From: Amanita rubescens
Taxonomy: Eukaryota; Basidiomycota; Agaricomycetes; Agaricales; Amanitaceae
Direction of reading: 5' to 3'
Assembly (NCBI GenBank): GCA_015039365.1
Contig: WION01000324.1
Location: 1 to 58,396 of the forward strand
DNA: 58,396 nucleotides
Part shown: positions 1 through 11,925 of the stretch, piece after piece
Position numbering within the stretch: position 1 is the first letter of the stretch
Layout of the letters: the number at the start of each line of letters is the position of its first letter
The notes under the pieces: generated by a model
The model's database searches: none
What the model saw: only the letters and a program-made list of their open reading frames with translations
Told to the model about the DNA's origin: nothing
Made by a program: the position numbers and the translations under genes

Positions 1-470
1 GACTGATGTGGTACGAGTGCAATTTGATCCAGCCAAACCAGCCAAGTGAAACTAAATGAGCACGAACGAGCCCCGAGTCGACTTACAATGTGAACACTCA
101 CCCGATACACCACCACCCTCGTTGGACCCGCAAACTTGATTCGATGCAAAAACTCATACCAGGTCGTTATAACCGGTGAGTCCAAACAACACACCTTTCG
201 TCCAAATTGGCACCCTCCTTTTTCTCGATGACTCGCCTGTGCAATGACATCTTCTGAGGCCGAGACAGCCGGGCGGTCGGCTGGCTCAGGGCTTCCCGGA
301 GGCGCGAAGGGCGTTGCCGATGTCTGGCATACGAGTTCGTCTGTTCTGTCAGACGAAATACGGGAAAACTCTACATGAACGCAATTTGATCAGGAGGAGA
401 GGGCCGTTGCCGGGAGGTTTGTGTTGTTTAGGCCCGGCAAGCGACAGCGATATTTCAGCGCCAGCCTGGG

Positions 471-660
471 GAAGACACATGATTTCTGGCGAAAATTTCT
501 TAGATGCTCTGCAAAGTATCATCGTGTACCCGCAATCTACAGAAGATGTCATCAATATCGTCAACATTGCCACGAAGTATAAGATTCCTGTCGTGCCCTA
601 TGCGGGTTTAGAACTAGAAGCCCACACTCGCGGTCATGCAACTCGAATATTATGGACAGG
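471..660 (+). pseudogene. D-lactate dehydrogenase (FAD-linked) fragment, relic
   Basis: A short frame reads through a segment resembling the start of the FAD-binding domain of D-lactate dehydrogenase (cytochrome, DLD type): a HypYPQSTEDV-like stretch, then IATKYKIPVVPYAG and a damaged ExHTRGH element. In the family the glycine-rich part reads close to PYAGGTSLEGHTRG; here GTS is lost and the frame ends at a TGA about 15 codons later. No upstream or downstream part of the enzyme is visible, so this is a decayed fragment of about 60 codons, not a working gene. The family assignment rests on motif recognition only. Confidence 0.55.
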
Positions 661-670
661 ATTGACGTGA

Positions 671-968
671 TATATATAACGTACGACCGGAACTCAGCTC
701 AATGTGACATGATGATACGCCTCACGCTCCATCTCTTACGGACAGAATGAATAAATCACCGTGCATCCATTACCTATATACCTTTGACAATCATGATAAT
801 GCCCATTATATTCGTATTGAAACGCAACTACGGATAAACACACAAGTGCTAGTCGAACTCAATCATAAATATTATACTGTCTATATCTATACTATAACAC
901 ACCCTAATCACGGAATGTCCATTAAAAAGTTGATTATATACGTCCGCGGTTTGGTCAGTAAATCCCAA
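671..968. other. AT-rich intergenic stretch
   Basis: This AT-rich stretch lies between the dehydrogenase relic and the 3' end of the transcription-factor gene. No convincing coding or RNA feature is seen. It probably includes the 3' UTR of the minus-strand gene. Confidence 0.5.
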
Positions 969-3900
969 TCAGTACGTGTACCAGTTGGCTAGCCTGTGGG
1001 TACAAGTAAGCTCGGAGGCGAGAAGTAAAGGGATGGAAAAAAACGCACTCTGACGTCATTGTTGGAACACTCGTCCATATCTGCATGTTATCTTGATCAA
1101 ACGCTGGCTGGTGCGGGTGCTGGGGATCTGGCGGTGGCTGTAGCTGCGGGGGTTGATGTTGCCTGGGATCCAACAACGGATCTATAAAACCAGGTGGTAG
1201 TTGTGCTCGTTCTTCCCTCCGTGTCTGTGCCAGTGGTGGTGCTCGTTGAGATTGAAGCTGTTGAGGTTGCGGATGAGTTGGTACAAATGGTTGCATTGCA
1301 GGTAGCTGTCGCTGAGGTTGGGGTCGAGAGAGAAGAGCCTGGGACCCGATGCGGGATCCGGTTTGATCCTGTCGCAGCTGAGACGCCTTCGAGTGCCCGC
1401 GGTCAAACTGGGAAACACCGCCAGTCCATCCAGCATCAGCCCAGTCCGAGTACTCGAAACTTGAAACCAATGAAGCCGAATTGGCATCCCAACGTTGAGC
1501 CTGGCTTGCGGCCCGGCATTGCGCTGCGGACGGCCTATTATGTGTAACTTGCATGCCGCTACTGCTAAATGCGGTTTCCGTGTTCAGTGGGACATTGAAA
1601 TCCATCGTCTGCGTCGGTGTCAGTGCTAGCGTAGGTGTTTGCGTCGTCGATGGCGTCGATGGATTGCTGTGAGTGAAGAACGATGCCAGATTGCTTGAAT
1701 CGGCGGTGGACGACAACCAAGAACTCCCTTGAGTTGATATGTGATGATTATGCTGTGCAATTTCGACAGTAGACGAGCTCAAGCTTTGGTTCAAATAGCT
1801 GACGGATGTCGGTGATTGATGGTCGATATAGCCTGCTGGGTCGTATAGCGGTGGACGGAATTGGTGCAAAGGCTCGCGCTGCTGAAAATGTGATGCAGTG
1901 ACTTGCGCCGAAACAGATTGGGCTTCAATGTGCGAAAAAACACGGGAAACTCGCTGAGAACCTGCTATGACTCGCGGTTTCCCTAGAGCTTCTGCCAGTG
2001 TGCCTTGAGTCCCAGTATCCAAGACTTCGTCTTGCCGTTCCCGCTTGTGTGATATTGGAGGGCTTGAGTTCCGAAGCGAGAGATCATCAATAGATGATAG
2101 TCCAATCAGCACGTCCCTATGCGCATGATTCAACTCAACGGAAGAGAGCAAAGTAAAGGTTATCTTACCTTAGTCGACCTGCCGAATCCCACCTAGGGTA
2201 CGTGATGATAAGTGACAAGTTTAGTGAAAGCGAGAGATACTTGATACCTACCGCTTTTCAATCGCACCCAAGACGTCTATGCACTTTCTTATGTCCGTCA
2301 TCTCTTTTTGATAATCAGTCGATAGACCACATCGCTTTGCACCCCAGAAACTTAGTAGCAAGGTGACGCCGGACGTAAAAGTCCCCAACTAACACGCATG
2401 GTTTGAGTCAACCTTGGGGATGGAACTCGAAGCGACGAACCTGAACGTAGAATATAACACCAATCTGTCGTCTGCGCATCGCATCCACCACATTGCTACA
2501 AGACCTCGCCGCTTTGGTACAGATTGTAAGGGACGGAAAGGACAGGAAAGAGGAGTTCCGAGGAGATGGGATGAAAGGTAGATGTATTTGTATTTGCACG
2601 TAATAATAATTTGTGTATAGTAACACCGATTGCCTAAAGTGAACTGGGTTCTCTCGATCAGGATCCCAGCGCACTAGCACGAAATTTGAGCAATCTTATT
2701 ACTTCTAACATGGATAAACTCACAATAGTCGGGAACAGAGTCTACCCATTTGTTGAGTCCCGAATCAAATTCGGTGATAACGTGCTGTTTCCAGTTATCC
2801 CCTACGCATCCGATCCTGGAGTACTGAAAACGTATAAACAAATTTGTCGTCTTGGTGATATAGGATAGACATACAATTGTCCTCAAAGTGAGAGCTTGTA
2901 TCTGGTATAGTTTCAGAAGCAGATTGAATGCGGTGATGAGGGAGGGCTTTCCCAGCGGTTGCTTGGGGGACTGTTTAGGGTCCTCTTCTAGCCAAAATTG
3001 ATCATCGACTTCAAGTGGATAATCGAGATCAAAACTTGGACTGCAATATTGGCGTGACGCACTCCGGTGCCCAAGGTGAAATAACTTACTCTTCGGCTCG
3101 GTATGCACAAGGTCTACCCAGCGCACTACTCATAAGTATATCCATAGCGACAAGTACCCTGAAAGTTTGATGGTAAGAAAAGCACAACGCTTTTTAGGCC
3201 TACTCACCAAAACGCTCTTATTTTAAGCTCGTCGTCCAAAGTCCAAGTCTCCATATCCTTTCTCCGTTTCAAGTGAGCTCCCGCTTCTTGTGCAAGACGA
3301 ATGGCCGTTCCAAGCATAGTCCAGCACGCTTGGGCTGAGGATGTGGTTTGAAGATAATAGATTGTAAGCTTATAATAATGCGCGTTTCAGCCAGACCAAC
3401 GTTTACAGAAGACATCGAAACTTACACAGTGTAATTGTAGATTATGTATAATCGGCGGTCCTGGAATGTTCTGCCAGGCCAGCTGGACTTGTTGAAACCA
3501 TTGCCGCCCCCTACCTTGAGTATTAGGTTCGCCATGATTTGGGACGTGACTATCATCTATATATTGCGAACCGATGGCGCACACGAGCAGCAACAAGGCC
3601 CCAAACCAGTAGTCTTTGTAATGTAAACCTTCGTCGACAGCACACTGAAAAGTCGGTCGATGTAACAGAGGAAAGAATAGGTTGACTTGTTCAAAGTATA
3701 GATCAATGAACAACGGTAAAAATTCATCAGGGGGAAATTGAAACTTGATCGCCTCAATCTTCGTGTCATGCTTTTCCCACTGATCGGAATCAGCCGCAAG
3801 CCTAACTTTACGTAGAAGAGGTCTCACCTCTTTGAAACCCCAATACTCTTGACGCTTGTTACAGGTTACTGGCTCGGGAATGGCATCGTTCCCTTTCCTT

Positions 3901-4807
3901 GTATATTCTTCTCTGAGTTCGATAGCAGTTTGTACTAGTTTAAGGTAGCTGCTCTTGCCGTAGTAACGGTCCCTGGTGCTAGATTCACCAAAGTCGTCAT
4001 AATCAATGGACACACGGTCAAAGGCAAGAGCGAGTCTGGCATATTCAATATCGTCTTCTTGCTCCTCCTTCAAGGCGCGACCATCTTCCAGCCGTTGGGT
4101 AGGTAGACTAATGCCTTTGGTTGGAGGGACCAATGCATTAACGGAAAGTAATCCGCCGTCCGCAGACGTTCGGTTTATTTCCACCTCAGAGGAGTCTAAA
4201 GACCCATTCAACTCCTTCAGTAAATCATTATCCGGCGGCAACTGAAAAAAATGTTCATGAAACGTAACGTATGTGAAGAGGACAGACTCTCACTTTTCGT
4301 AATAGTTGTTCAAGTTTCTCAACCCTATTCTCCAAGTAATCGACATACCTGGAGTTTGCAAAATTGATAGACCGGAGGGATATAAGCAAATATAACAAAC
4401 TTTTCGAGAGGACCTTTTCTCTATTCATAGTTTAGTTCTCCCTGTGTGGAGTCGGAACAAATCAGCGCGTACCTTCATAGCCTCAATATAGGTACAAGAC
4501 GACTTGTGAGAGACACAGTTTGAACAGCGACTATCGGACATCTGATTGCCATCACCTAATACCTCACGTCAATACTGTGAGCTCATGCGGAGGAACAACC
4601 GACCGACTTACATCGGACTTCACGTGGGATGTTATGTTAAGATGATTAGCCACAGTTGATAGCAGAATCGCTAAGTATCGTACCTTTTTTCCTCTTACAC
4701 AGGTCACAAGCACGTTGTAAACGCCTTTTCTTGAACCATTGAGCATGGTCGCCGGAACCAGACTCCGCGTCAGCATTGTTCTGAGGACCCTCCGAGCTTG
4801 AAGTCAT
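969..4807 (-). CDS. Zn2Cys6 fungal-specific transcription factor
   Basis: Multi-exon nuclear transcription regulator. The start ATG is at 4807. The first exon (4807-4684) ends in RACDLCKRKK, a 6-nt microexon (4617-4612) supplies VRC, and the next exon (4555-4473) gives DGNQ then CSNC and SSCTY, completing the six-cysteine cluster. A short coiled coil follows (YVDYLENRVEKLEQLL). The fungal-trans regulatory domain follows in pieces between about 4240 and 2260, with FPLLHRPTF, LGRPCA, LDYPLEVDD and FIPSPR motifs. The C-terminal exon (about 2130-1010) is rich in Gln, Pro and Ser, as in activation regions. A last small exon after an intron near 1040-986 gives LANWYTY and the stop at 969; reading through instead would end at 955. 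No frame break is visible. The target genes cannot be inferred from the sequence. Confidence 0.85.
4612..4617 (-). other. 6-nt microexon of the zinc-cluster gene
   Basis: Flanked on the minus strand by an AG acceptor (intron 4683-4618, 66 nt) and a GTAAGT donor (intron 4611-4556, 56 nt). With exon ends G| and |GT, the six bases TCCGAT encode V-R-C, completing KKVRCD of the Zn2Cys6 motif. Without it the third cysteine is missing. Confidence 0.8.
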
Positions 4808-6479
4808 GAAGATCACGGGGGCGGCGGAGCACTCCAGACACGAGAATAAAAGCGAGGATGATCAAGCAAGGGACGCCCTGGCCCCCGTTTCATGTTTCTT
4901 CCCTTTCTAGACAGTGGATATTTGAATTCTGTTGCGTGTTGATCGTGAGAGAATTAGTCCGTAGTCGCCGTCAACCATAAGCCAAGGTACAGAATGTAGA
5001 CGCCGCGAATACATTCGTGTTGTAAGCTCGTTCGACTTGAATGTTGTAGGAAACAATGTAAGCGTGATACAAGTTATCCCACGTTGCCGCTGTTTGATGT
5101 TTAATAACCGGAGGTCAACCGGTCACGCGCGCGTTTCCCATCGTCCGACCTCGTCCACATGGCCTTATTATGCGCCAATATTACCAGTGGTAAAGGGGTT
5201 AGTACTCGTGTATGCATCAGCGATTAATATTTGGAACGTTTCCTTCCTGTCCTGACTGACCGTATCACCGTGAGGTCCTTGATGGCCAGGGCTAGCCATG
5301 AAGATATACAAGAAATTTTTGTTGAACAAACACTATGATATGTGGAAGGTAAATGCAATGCGGTGTGGGTCCCTTTATGACGGCTAGCCCCAACAATTCT
5401 TCCTGCCCTAATTGGGATGATTGGAGCCGTCAATGTCGGCCATCGTGACTTGGCTGGTTGAATGAAGAGGACGACATGATCCTTCATGAAAATTTCCGTC
5501 AACTTTTTGGAAGACTAAATTCAAAAGTACCTATACAAGTACTGCAGCACCTTTTCGTCGACCGATTATCAATACTGACCATTGTGACCAGAGTCAACAA
5601 CTGGGGATTCTACAGCGACGGAAATCATTGTAGTCGAATCGCCAGATCCAAAATGATACATCCAGTGCTATATAAAGACGAAACGTTGATTTTAACACGT
5701 GAGATCAATCGACCAGTTGCTTGATTCGCGCGCCCCTGGATATCCATCTAAATTCAATCAACAAGCTCATACCCAAAATGAGAACTTTCGGAGATTTGGG
5801 CAAGTCCAAGATACGGGGTCATCATCCAACACAGCATGTTTAAGTCGGAGGCGAGGAGGCCCAGCCTCCTGCGGCCCTCGTCATGCATTCATGTTCATTC
5901 CGAGACAACAAGCACTGATTGATAGGCCTAGCCCAGGCCAGCCGTTTGACATGATTTCACCGATCGAGTTTTCACGCATTTCATGTACATATCCAGTTCG
6001 CACAGGTTCGCAAATGGATTCCCAGACTCCAAGGGGGTGACGCCTTTCCAATAAGTGGAAGCCCTCCTGGTCGGTAAGCCGTCTATTTCTAGTATTCGAC
6101 AAACTGCATCAATAGCCCGTCAGAGTGATACTCGTTTCATGACTTGGATCCCAAGTGACCACCACATCCGGATAATATCCGATTTGAGAATAAGCATGTT
6201 ATCGGGCTTATCTTTGAAAACTCTGTAATTATAAATTGGCATCTGCTCAGGCGTCGGAGGAGATAACTGCAACCAATCTTTGTCGTCTTAGGGAATGGTT
6301 GATGATCAATGGTGTGCCGTCGTGAATTTGGACGTCTATCAGGCAAACAGTCATGCATTTACTGATCGGTCGATTGAACTAAAGTTCCGCGGTAAGCATG
6401 GTATACGTTTATTAGCATGACGGCATTAACGGGAGGCACACAATTTGTCACTTTCAGTTTCTCTCTCATTTCGGAAAGT
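4808..6479. other. Gene-poor region, no feature recognised
   Basis: About 1.7 kb upstream of the transcription factor. Several short open frames exist on both strands, but none shows a recognisable domain or a consistent splice structure. The first few hundred bases are presumably the promoter of the minus-strand regulator. Confidence 0.4.
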
Positions 6480-6489
6480 AAGACCACGC

Positions 6490-6720
6490 GCTCAACGTCC
6501 TCCCTGCAATTAACGGGAAGGGCCACTTGATCACTGTTGAATCCCCCACAAAGTCATCAAACAACCTTCCTGCAACTCGTTCTGCGATGGTAGCATGCAT
6601 TGCAATAAATTTGGGGTTAGTATCCGTGAAAAATGAGGACGAATATATCCCAGCACATCATATATCCGCTCGACACCTTCCCACGGATTCTCTCTTCGCT
6701 CGGTGGTGGATATGATCCTG
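6490..6720 (-). pseudogene. Relic of HNH-family protein, C-terminal part
   Basis: On the minus strand a frame reads NPKFIAMHATIAERVAGR then LFDDF. This parallels the C-terminal part of the HNH copies at 10-13 kb (AKFIAIHAAIAEIL..GAGRFFDELF). A few codons are missing and no upstream exon is seen, so this is a decayed third member of the local family. Confidence 0.4.
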
Positions 6721-7189
6721 TTAACAGCTGAGGTTGCGATACCTGATTGAGTTTCGAACTATCGGTCAAAATTACCGCGACACCCACTATCGAATCACGA
6801 GAATCAGGCATGGTCCCGTTGACTCAGACGGTTTTGTACTTGCAAACGAAAAGAAAACAAGGAATCAAAGTTCTAGCAAGGCCGCGAAGAGATTGGAGCG
6901 AGTCTTGATTCTTGTCGGCGCGCTCGCCAGCGCGCAACTCCTGTTTGCTTGTCCAATTACCAACCGGTCTGCACGGGTTGTGTTCATGAACTCAGGGAAG
7001 ATACCAGATAGATTTATCTACCGTTTGGTATATAGACATGTCATACATATCAATAAGAAGGTGCAAGACAAAAGGTCTGAATCGAGGTCTGAACATATTC
7101 GTCGGGAAGAATTTCTTGAAGAACTGTTTACTCGTCGAGTTATGATAAGACGAAGGAAAAAGAGTTCAAAACACATACATGGGCGAACT

Positions 7190-8267
7190 TTAAAGCCCTT
7201 CTCGGATCGAGCAAGGTGCGGCCGGATTGACACGTTCAAGGGTGGAGTCACCAATAAATGTGGGCAGTTCTGGTTCTGGGTTGGCCCTATTTTGCGCTAC
7301 CCGTATCAATATAAGATTAAAAGCAATTCCCGCAGTGCGAGAACTCTGCGTGCAGGGTGAGATACGGTCCTGACGGCATTCGATTCTTCGATGACATACA
7401 ATAGCGCTCGCTATGGAAAACCCATTGTTGTGTCCGCCGGCGGGAAACACCGTGCAAAAAGTGGCGATACTCGTGAGGGTGTATAACAAACCCGATTCAG
7501 CGATAACACGAATCACAAAACGGGAAAAGCGTCGAGACAAACTATTTCTCTGGATTCGAAATATAATAGCAGCTGTGATTTCACTTTGAATTAACATCAT
7601 AGAACCTGGCAGCACAATCTATTCACTTACATGTCGCATATATGTTTATGGTAATGGTGGCGGTGAAATAGGATGCCAGCATTGGAAAACGTCCCTCGGA
7701 AAGACTGAAGGGTTCATTTCCTGTGAGTTCATAGATGGTGTCCCAACACGTCATTACAAGAACACTTGATATGTTGAATAGCAATAAGAGGAGGGGAAGG
7801 ACGGTTATTCGCCATGATCTATTGTAAACTGTCCAACAACGGAAGACCTGGTACAATGTCATGAGCAATGATTAGCCTTAGCTTGCTTGTTCACAAACCA
7901 GGACGCCATCAGTTATAATGGATGTTAACATTTCTATAGCCCACTGGAGAGTTCAGCCTATCGATAATCCAATTCTTCGATTACGTACATTGATGATCTC
8001 GATATATACAACAATTTTAGTAGTAGGAGAGGCACCTTGAGAAACGAGTAACGTAGTTTGCAGAGAGAGGCCGAGGTCTGTTACCGAGAAAGCAAAGATG
8101 ATAGCTGTAATGATGAAGAAGGGCCAATGAATGCCCTTGCGCAGGGTCTCGCCATCGTCCGAAAAGATGAGCCATCGTAGGCACAGGAGAAACGAGGTTA
8201 AATATACACCCGTTAGGAGTGCCTCCAAGGTCATCGCAATGATATATACTTTGATGGTGGATAACAT
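7190..8267 (-). CDS. Seven-TM-type integral membrane protein, Agaricomycete family
   Basis: Five exons on the minus strand from the ATG at 8267 to the stop at 7190. Hydrophobic segments in order: YIIAMTLEALLTGVYLTSF; WPFFIITAIIFAFSV; a short exon with ITDGVLV; FRCW..WRITVLPLLLLLFNISSVLV; a segment near FTATITINIYAT; IAESGLLYTLTSIATF; and AGIAFNLILIRV. This order (DGxLxxRCW, then AESGxLY, then GIAFNLIIIRV) is characteristic of a large Agaricomycete family of 6-7 TM proteins of unknown function. Introns near 7987-7937, 7905-7855, 7634-7578 and 7410-7360 are GT-AG and join without frame shifts. The N-terminus may be longer, since the frame stays open upstream of the ATG for a stretch with an N-H-S glycosylation-like motif. 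Confidence 0.7.
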
Positions 8268-10185
8268 TTTGAGTACAATTTCAACGTCTAACTTGACCTC
8301 GATATTTATACTGTGATTGGTTGAATTGTCAGAGCGAATGGGGCAAAAATATAATGGTCAAGGCAAGCGAGTTGCTGGTCACCAACGATTGCACAGCATT
8401 CCATGATTCTATGATCGCATTGAATGTCAGTCAGTAATCAGTAATGGGGGCGCTGCCGGATAATAAGAAAGGTACCAATCACCTTGCAAGACCCAATCTA
8501 CTAAACGTTAGCCATAGATTCGCGTTTTAATCCTCCTCTCTATGGATAGCAGAGTGGTTACGAAAGGAACGGCGGGCAGTAATTTTTCACGCGAACAACT
8601 GTATTGACACAGTATCAACATCACGTTCTCATCGCCATTCTGCGTGTTCCTATCTTTCTTTTCTATATGAAGAACGTATAAATACCATCAACAAAATGCT
8701 ATTCCTTTAGGCACTTACGTTGGTCATGTTGGTGCTACTGATGTTATATGTAGATTCACGGAGGTTCATCGTATTTGACGGTGAACGAAAGATGCGGTGT
8801 AGCTACAATTGCTTCTGAATCTTGACGAACGAGACTTCGACTGAGAATTACGCGGAGACAAATAAAACGACTGAAATTTTAACGAGCATGGTCAGAATTA
8901 AAGATACGCATCGGACAAGCTCAGCATACATGACAGTGAATCACAATTCAAAGTTTTGCTTTTCATTCACTAAACGGGACGCAAATGCCGATCACCCCGA
9001 TCAACACGAAATGTCCCTTCCCTGTGGAGGCGATTCCGAATTGGACCATGGTAACATCTCAATCCCGGAACGGATAGACAAAAGTATAGCCTTGCATCTG
9101 TCAACAATAACATGACTTGTGCGCCGAATGAAATAGGCTAGCCCTTACTTCGAAACGTTGATACAGAATCCGACTTGACAGTTTTCACTTTCACTGGATG
9201 TATAGACAATTCTTCGTTCAAAGTTTCATTGTTCATACCCAGGAAAATCAAAGGCACGACACCCCGGACCTGGTCCTTCCCTGTGAAGGTGATGAAGAAT
9301 TGGATTGATTGCGCAGTCAGAACGCACCTCCATTTGTAATTAGGTTCGGATATGAATAGTAAACAATACTATGCGAATCGCGCGCTGATATATGCTAGTC
9401 TCTACTTGGAAATGCCGGTTGGAATCCGATTTGGATCTCCTCCAATCCAGTAAGCTCTTTCTCTCCCTCCTGGAGGGAAACCTACAGCGGTTTTGGAGTT
9501 GAGCAAGACGCACATCTTATATCGGATTCGGATACTAAACTTCGTATTTAGAGAAGAGATGCGCACCATTTTATTTTTGGACATTGAGGGGAGAACACTT
9601 GGCACAGAAGTTCCATTTCGAAGTGCCCAAGTGTTCATTCGGTGCGTCCCCCTCAAGAACTACTTTGTAGAAGCTTTCACGAAGCAGTCGTACGCTGGTG
9701 GAACGCGAGGATCAAGGTATCATACAACGTGTCCAAGTCTATGGTCCAGCTTCCACGTGGTCGATCAGGTATGTTATGTCCACATATGCTGTCGTAAGAA
9801 TCAGATTTAATCCAATTAAAAAACGGAGAAGACATAGAGGATACTTACACATCCTTTGTGAACATCAGCTACGCTTCTCCTTAGCGACATGTGGTTGCTG
9901 AACATTGGCAGTACAATCCCGCGGTTCCACGAAAGCGGACATTGAACACGGGTCTGCTTGGACACGTTGATCTTGTATGTGGGAGGGCCAACGGTATGCT
10001 GCGTAGTGCTACGGGCTGCACGAGGGAGACGGTAAGCGGACTGAGTGTGAGAAGGGACTAGGATATACGTGCCTTTACATCGTCGAAATGATACGTTGCG
10101 TTTGAAGTACTAGAGGGGGTTGGGTCATCCGATGAGCTAGGTTCGTCAACGGTTATCTATGCCTGGCCTGAGGACACGGTCTTTA
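8268..10185. other. Gene-poor region with faint degenerate repeats
   Basis: No gene is recognised. Segments near 8930-9050 and 9200-9290 resemble each other (both contain CCTTCCCTGTG then GAATTGGA), and segments near 9135-9180 and 9390-9435 resemble each other (GCTAG..CTACTT..GAATCCGA). They look like an old, diverged tandem duplication. Confidence 0.35.
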
Positions 10186-10209
10186 CGTCTCAAACGTCGA
10201 TTTGAGACG
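10186..10209. repeat. Perfect inverted repeat (hairpin)
   Basis: The 9-bp arms CGTCTCAAA and TTTGAGACG are perfectly complementary around a 6-base spacer. It lies about 180 bp beyond the 3' end of the HNH pseudogene. Function unknown. Confidence 0.5.
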
Positions 10210-10392
10210 GATAGCGAGCCGCCTTTGGTCACCCCTCGCGTTATGTCGGCCGCGGTGGCAGTGACTTTGTTTGGTGCACCGTGGCAATCAGAGGCCCGGG
10301 CCGAGAACCGTCCCGTAACGAGATTAGTCGCCGTTCGTTCATGCTAACGAATGGCATGTATTGAGGAAACGAATACGGCAGTCTAACGATGT

Positions 10393-11656
10393 TCACGGTA
10401 CGTGTATAACCTGTTCCAGACACTTTGACACCCTGAACCATCCGCTCGAAATCCTCCCAACACCGAGAGGACTCTCCGAGCGTCCTAAATAGTTCGTCGA
10501 AGAACCTTCCCGCGCCACTCATGTGCAAGACTTCGCATGTATCGCGATAAATTTGGAGTCAGGGAGGTCGATATCGGGACCCTTGCGTTTACAGGAGCCA
10601 GATTGCTCAAATTCCGCACTGCGACCTCGAAATACAACGATCCGGTTCACCTGAATTTGGATATAAACCAGACGCAGCTCCGAATGCCTTGACAATATAT
10701 TTGTTTGGAGTCTGACATTAAGGACTTTAGCAATTGGAGAGAGAATCTTCATTCACGGTACCTCTGTAGGCTTCAAACACCACTTGAAAAATATTCCAGC
10801 CACATGCACAAGCGGAGCTAACAAAATAGCGTTTGAGGGTGCATCAATGACGTCATGCCTCCAAACGAAAGCGCGGATCGGGATGATCCAAGTGCTTGTA
10901 AAGTGGATGTTCAATCTCTAACCAATCTGTCACAACACACTGGTAGCCGTCTCGTTTCAGTATCTGCAAGCAGTACCCACGCAATCCACGAATATGTCAC
11001 TGGAACAATAGATAGAATTCACCTTCTCTCTGAGACCATCTCTTCGGTGACGACCGCCTGACGTTGTGTCCATAAACGTGGACGTGCCATCAATAGTAGG
11101 TATTGCTATCTCCGATGGAGTACGACTCGGTTGTTGAGAGTGGCTACCGCACCTGACTATTTTACGCCTGATCAGAGCCGATCGAGCCGAAAATTAAGTA
11201 CTCACAAACAAAAAGGAAGCGAGTTACCCATGTCAGAGCAAGGACATGAAGCGCCTGGAGCGTCTCTGGGCTATTCCATCGTTTCTCGTGAACACATGCG
11301 CAAATTGCTGTAGCGGTATATCGTTTTCCGTTTTCCCCGCCACAGTTTTCAGCTTGCGCAAGCATCGCCTCAAGTACCTTGTCTGCCTGTACCTTGGCGC
11401 TCTCATATTCGATCACATTATCAGGATTTGAGGCACCTAGTGCTTTGATGAGACGTTCAGCTTGCGAAATGAGCTGGGGTATTGGGAGATTCTTGATATC
11501 GACTTCCGCGTAACGTTGTTTGAAGTCATCTGCTAAGATTGTGATGGCCGACGCGCTGGATGTCGTAGATGACGACGACGATAACGAGGTTAACGCGCCG
11601 TCAGTGCTGTGAGCGCTATGAGTGCTATCGATTGAAGGTTTAGATGAATGAGACAT
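10393..11656 (-). pseudogene. HNH-nuclease-domain protein, pseudogene copy A
   Basis: Tandem paralogue of the intact gene at 11926-13376. The N-terminal exon is open from the ATG at 11656 (Ser-rich start, then ITILADDFKQRYAEVDIKNL and VLEAMLAQAENCGGENG). The next exons preserve ILKRDGYQCVVT, but the sequence after HPLYKH jumps to bases matching the later DPSNA segment, removing the stretch that holds the first core motif of the HNH fold. An in-frame TGA follows at once. Compared with copy B about 200 bp are missing. The C-terminal part (AKFIAIHA..GAGRFFDELF..CWEDFE) has further indels. The two copies are otherwise closely similar along their length, so the damage looks recent. Confidence 0.7.
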
Positions 11657-11925
11657 TAGTGCAATGCTCTGGGTTAGACTAGGGCCCTATTTCATCGCAT
11701 TTAAGCCTCGAGTATATTCCCTTATTCTCCATAAACGTCGTAGTGAGATGGGGAGTATATCCGTCGAGCCTGAAGTTCCGAGCCAAATCATTGCCCCGTA
11801 TATTCAGATAGTCGCCTCGAGGGGGTTGAGAAATACAGAAGTGAATCAACTGTCATCATCGTTTAGTTCACCCGAGCGGAGTGTGAAAGGGGAGCCTACT
11901 TAAACCATATATTGAGCAAAAGCAG

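Noticed and set aside
1194..1547. Val-rich plus-strand frame of 117 codons
   Set aside because: Antisense of the Gln/Pro-rich activation region of the transcription factor.
6734..7360. 208-codon plus-strand open frame
   Set aside because: It overlaps the 3' exons of the minus-strand 7-TM gene, shows no domain and has biased basic composition; it starts on a non-ATG codon.
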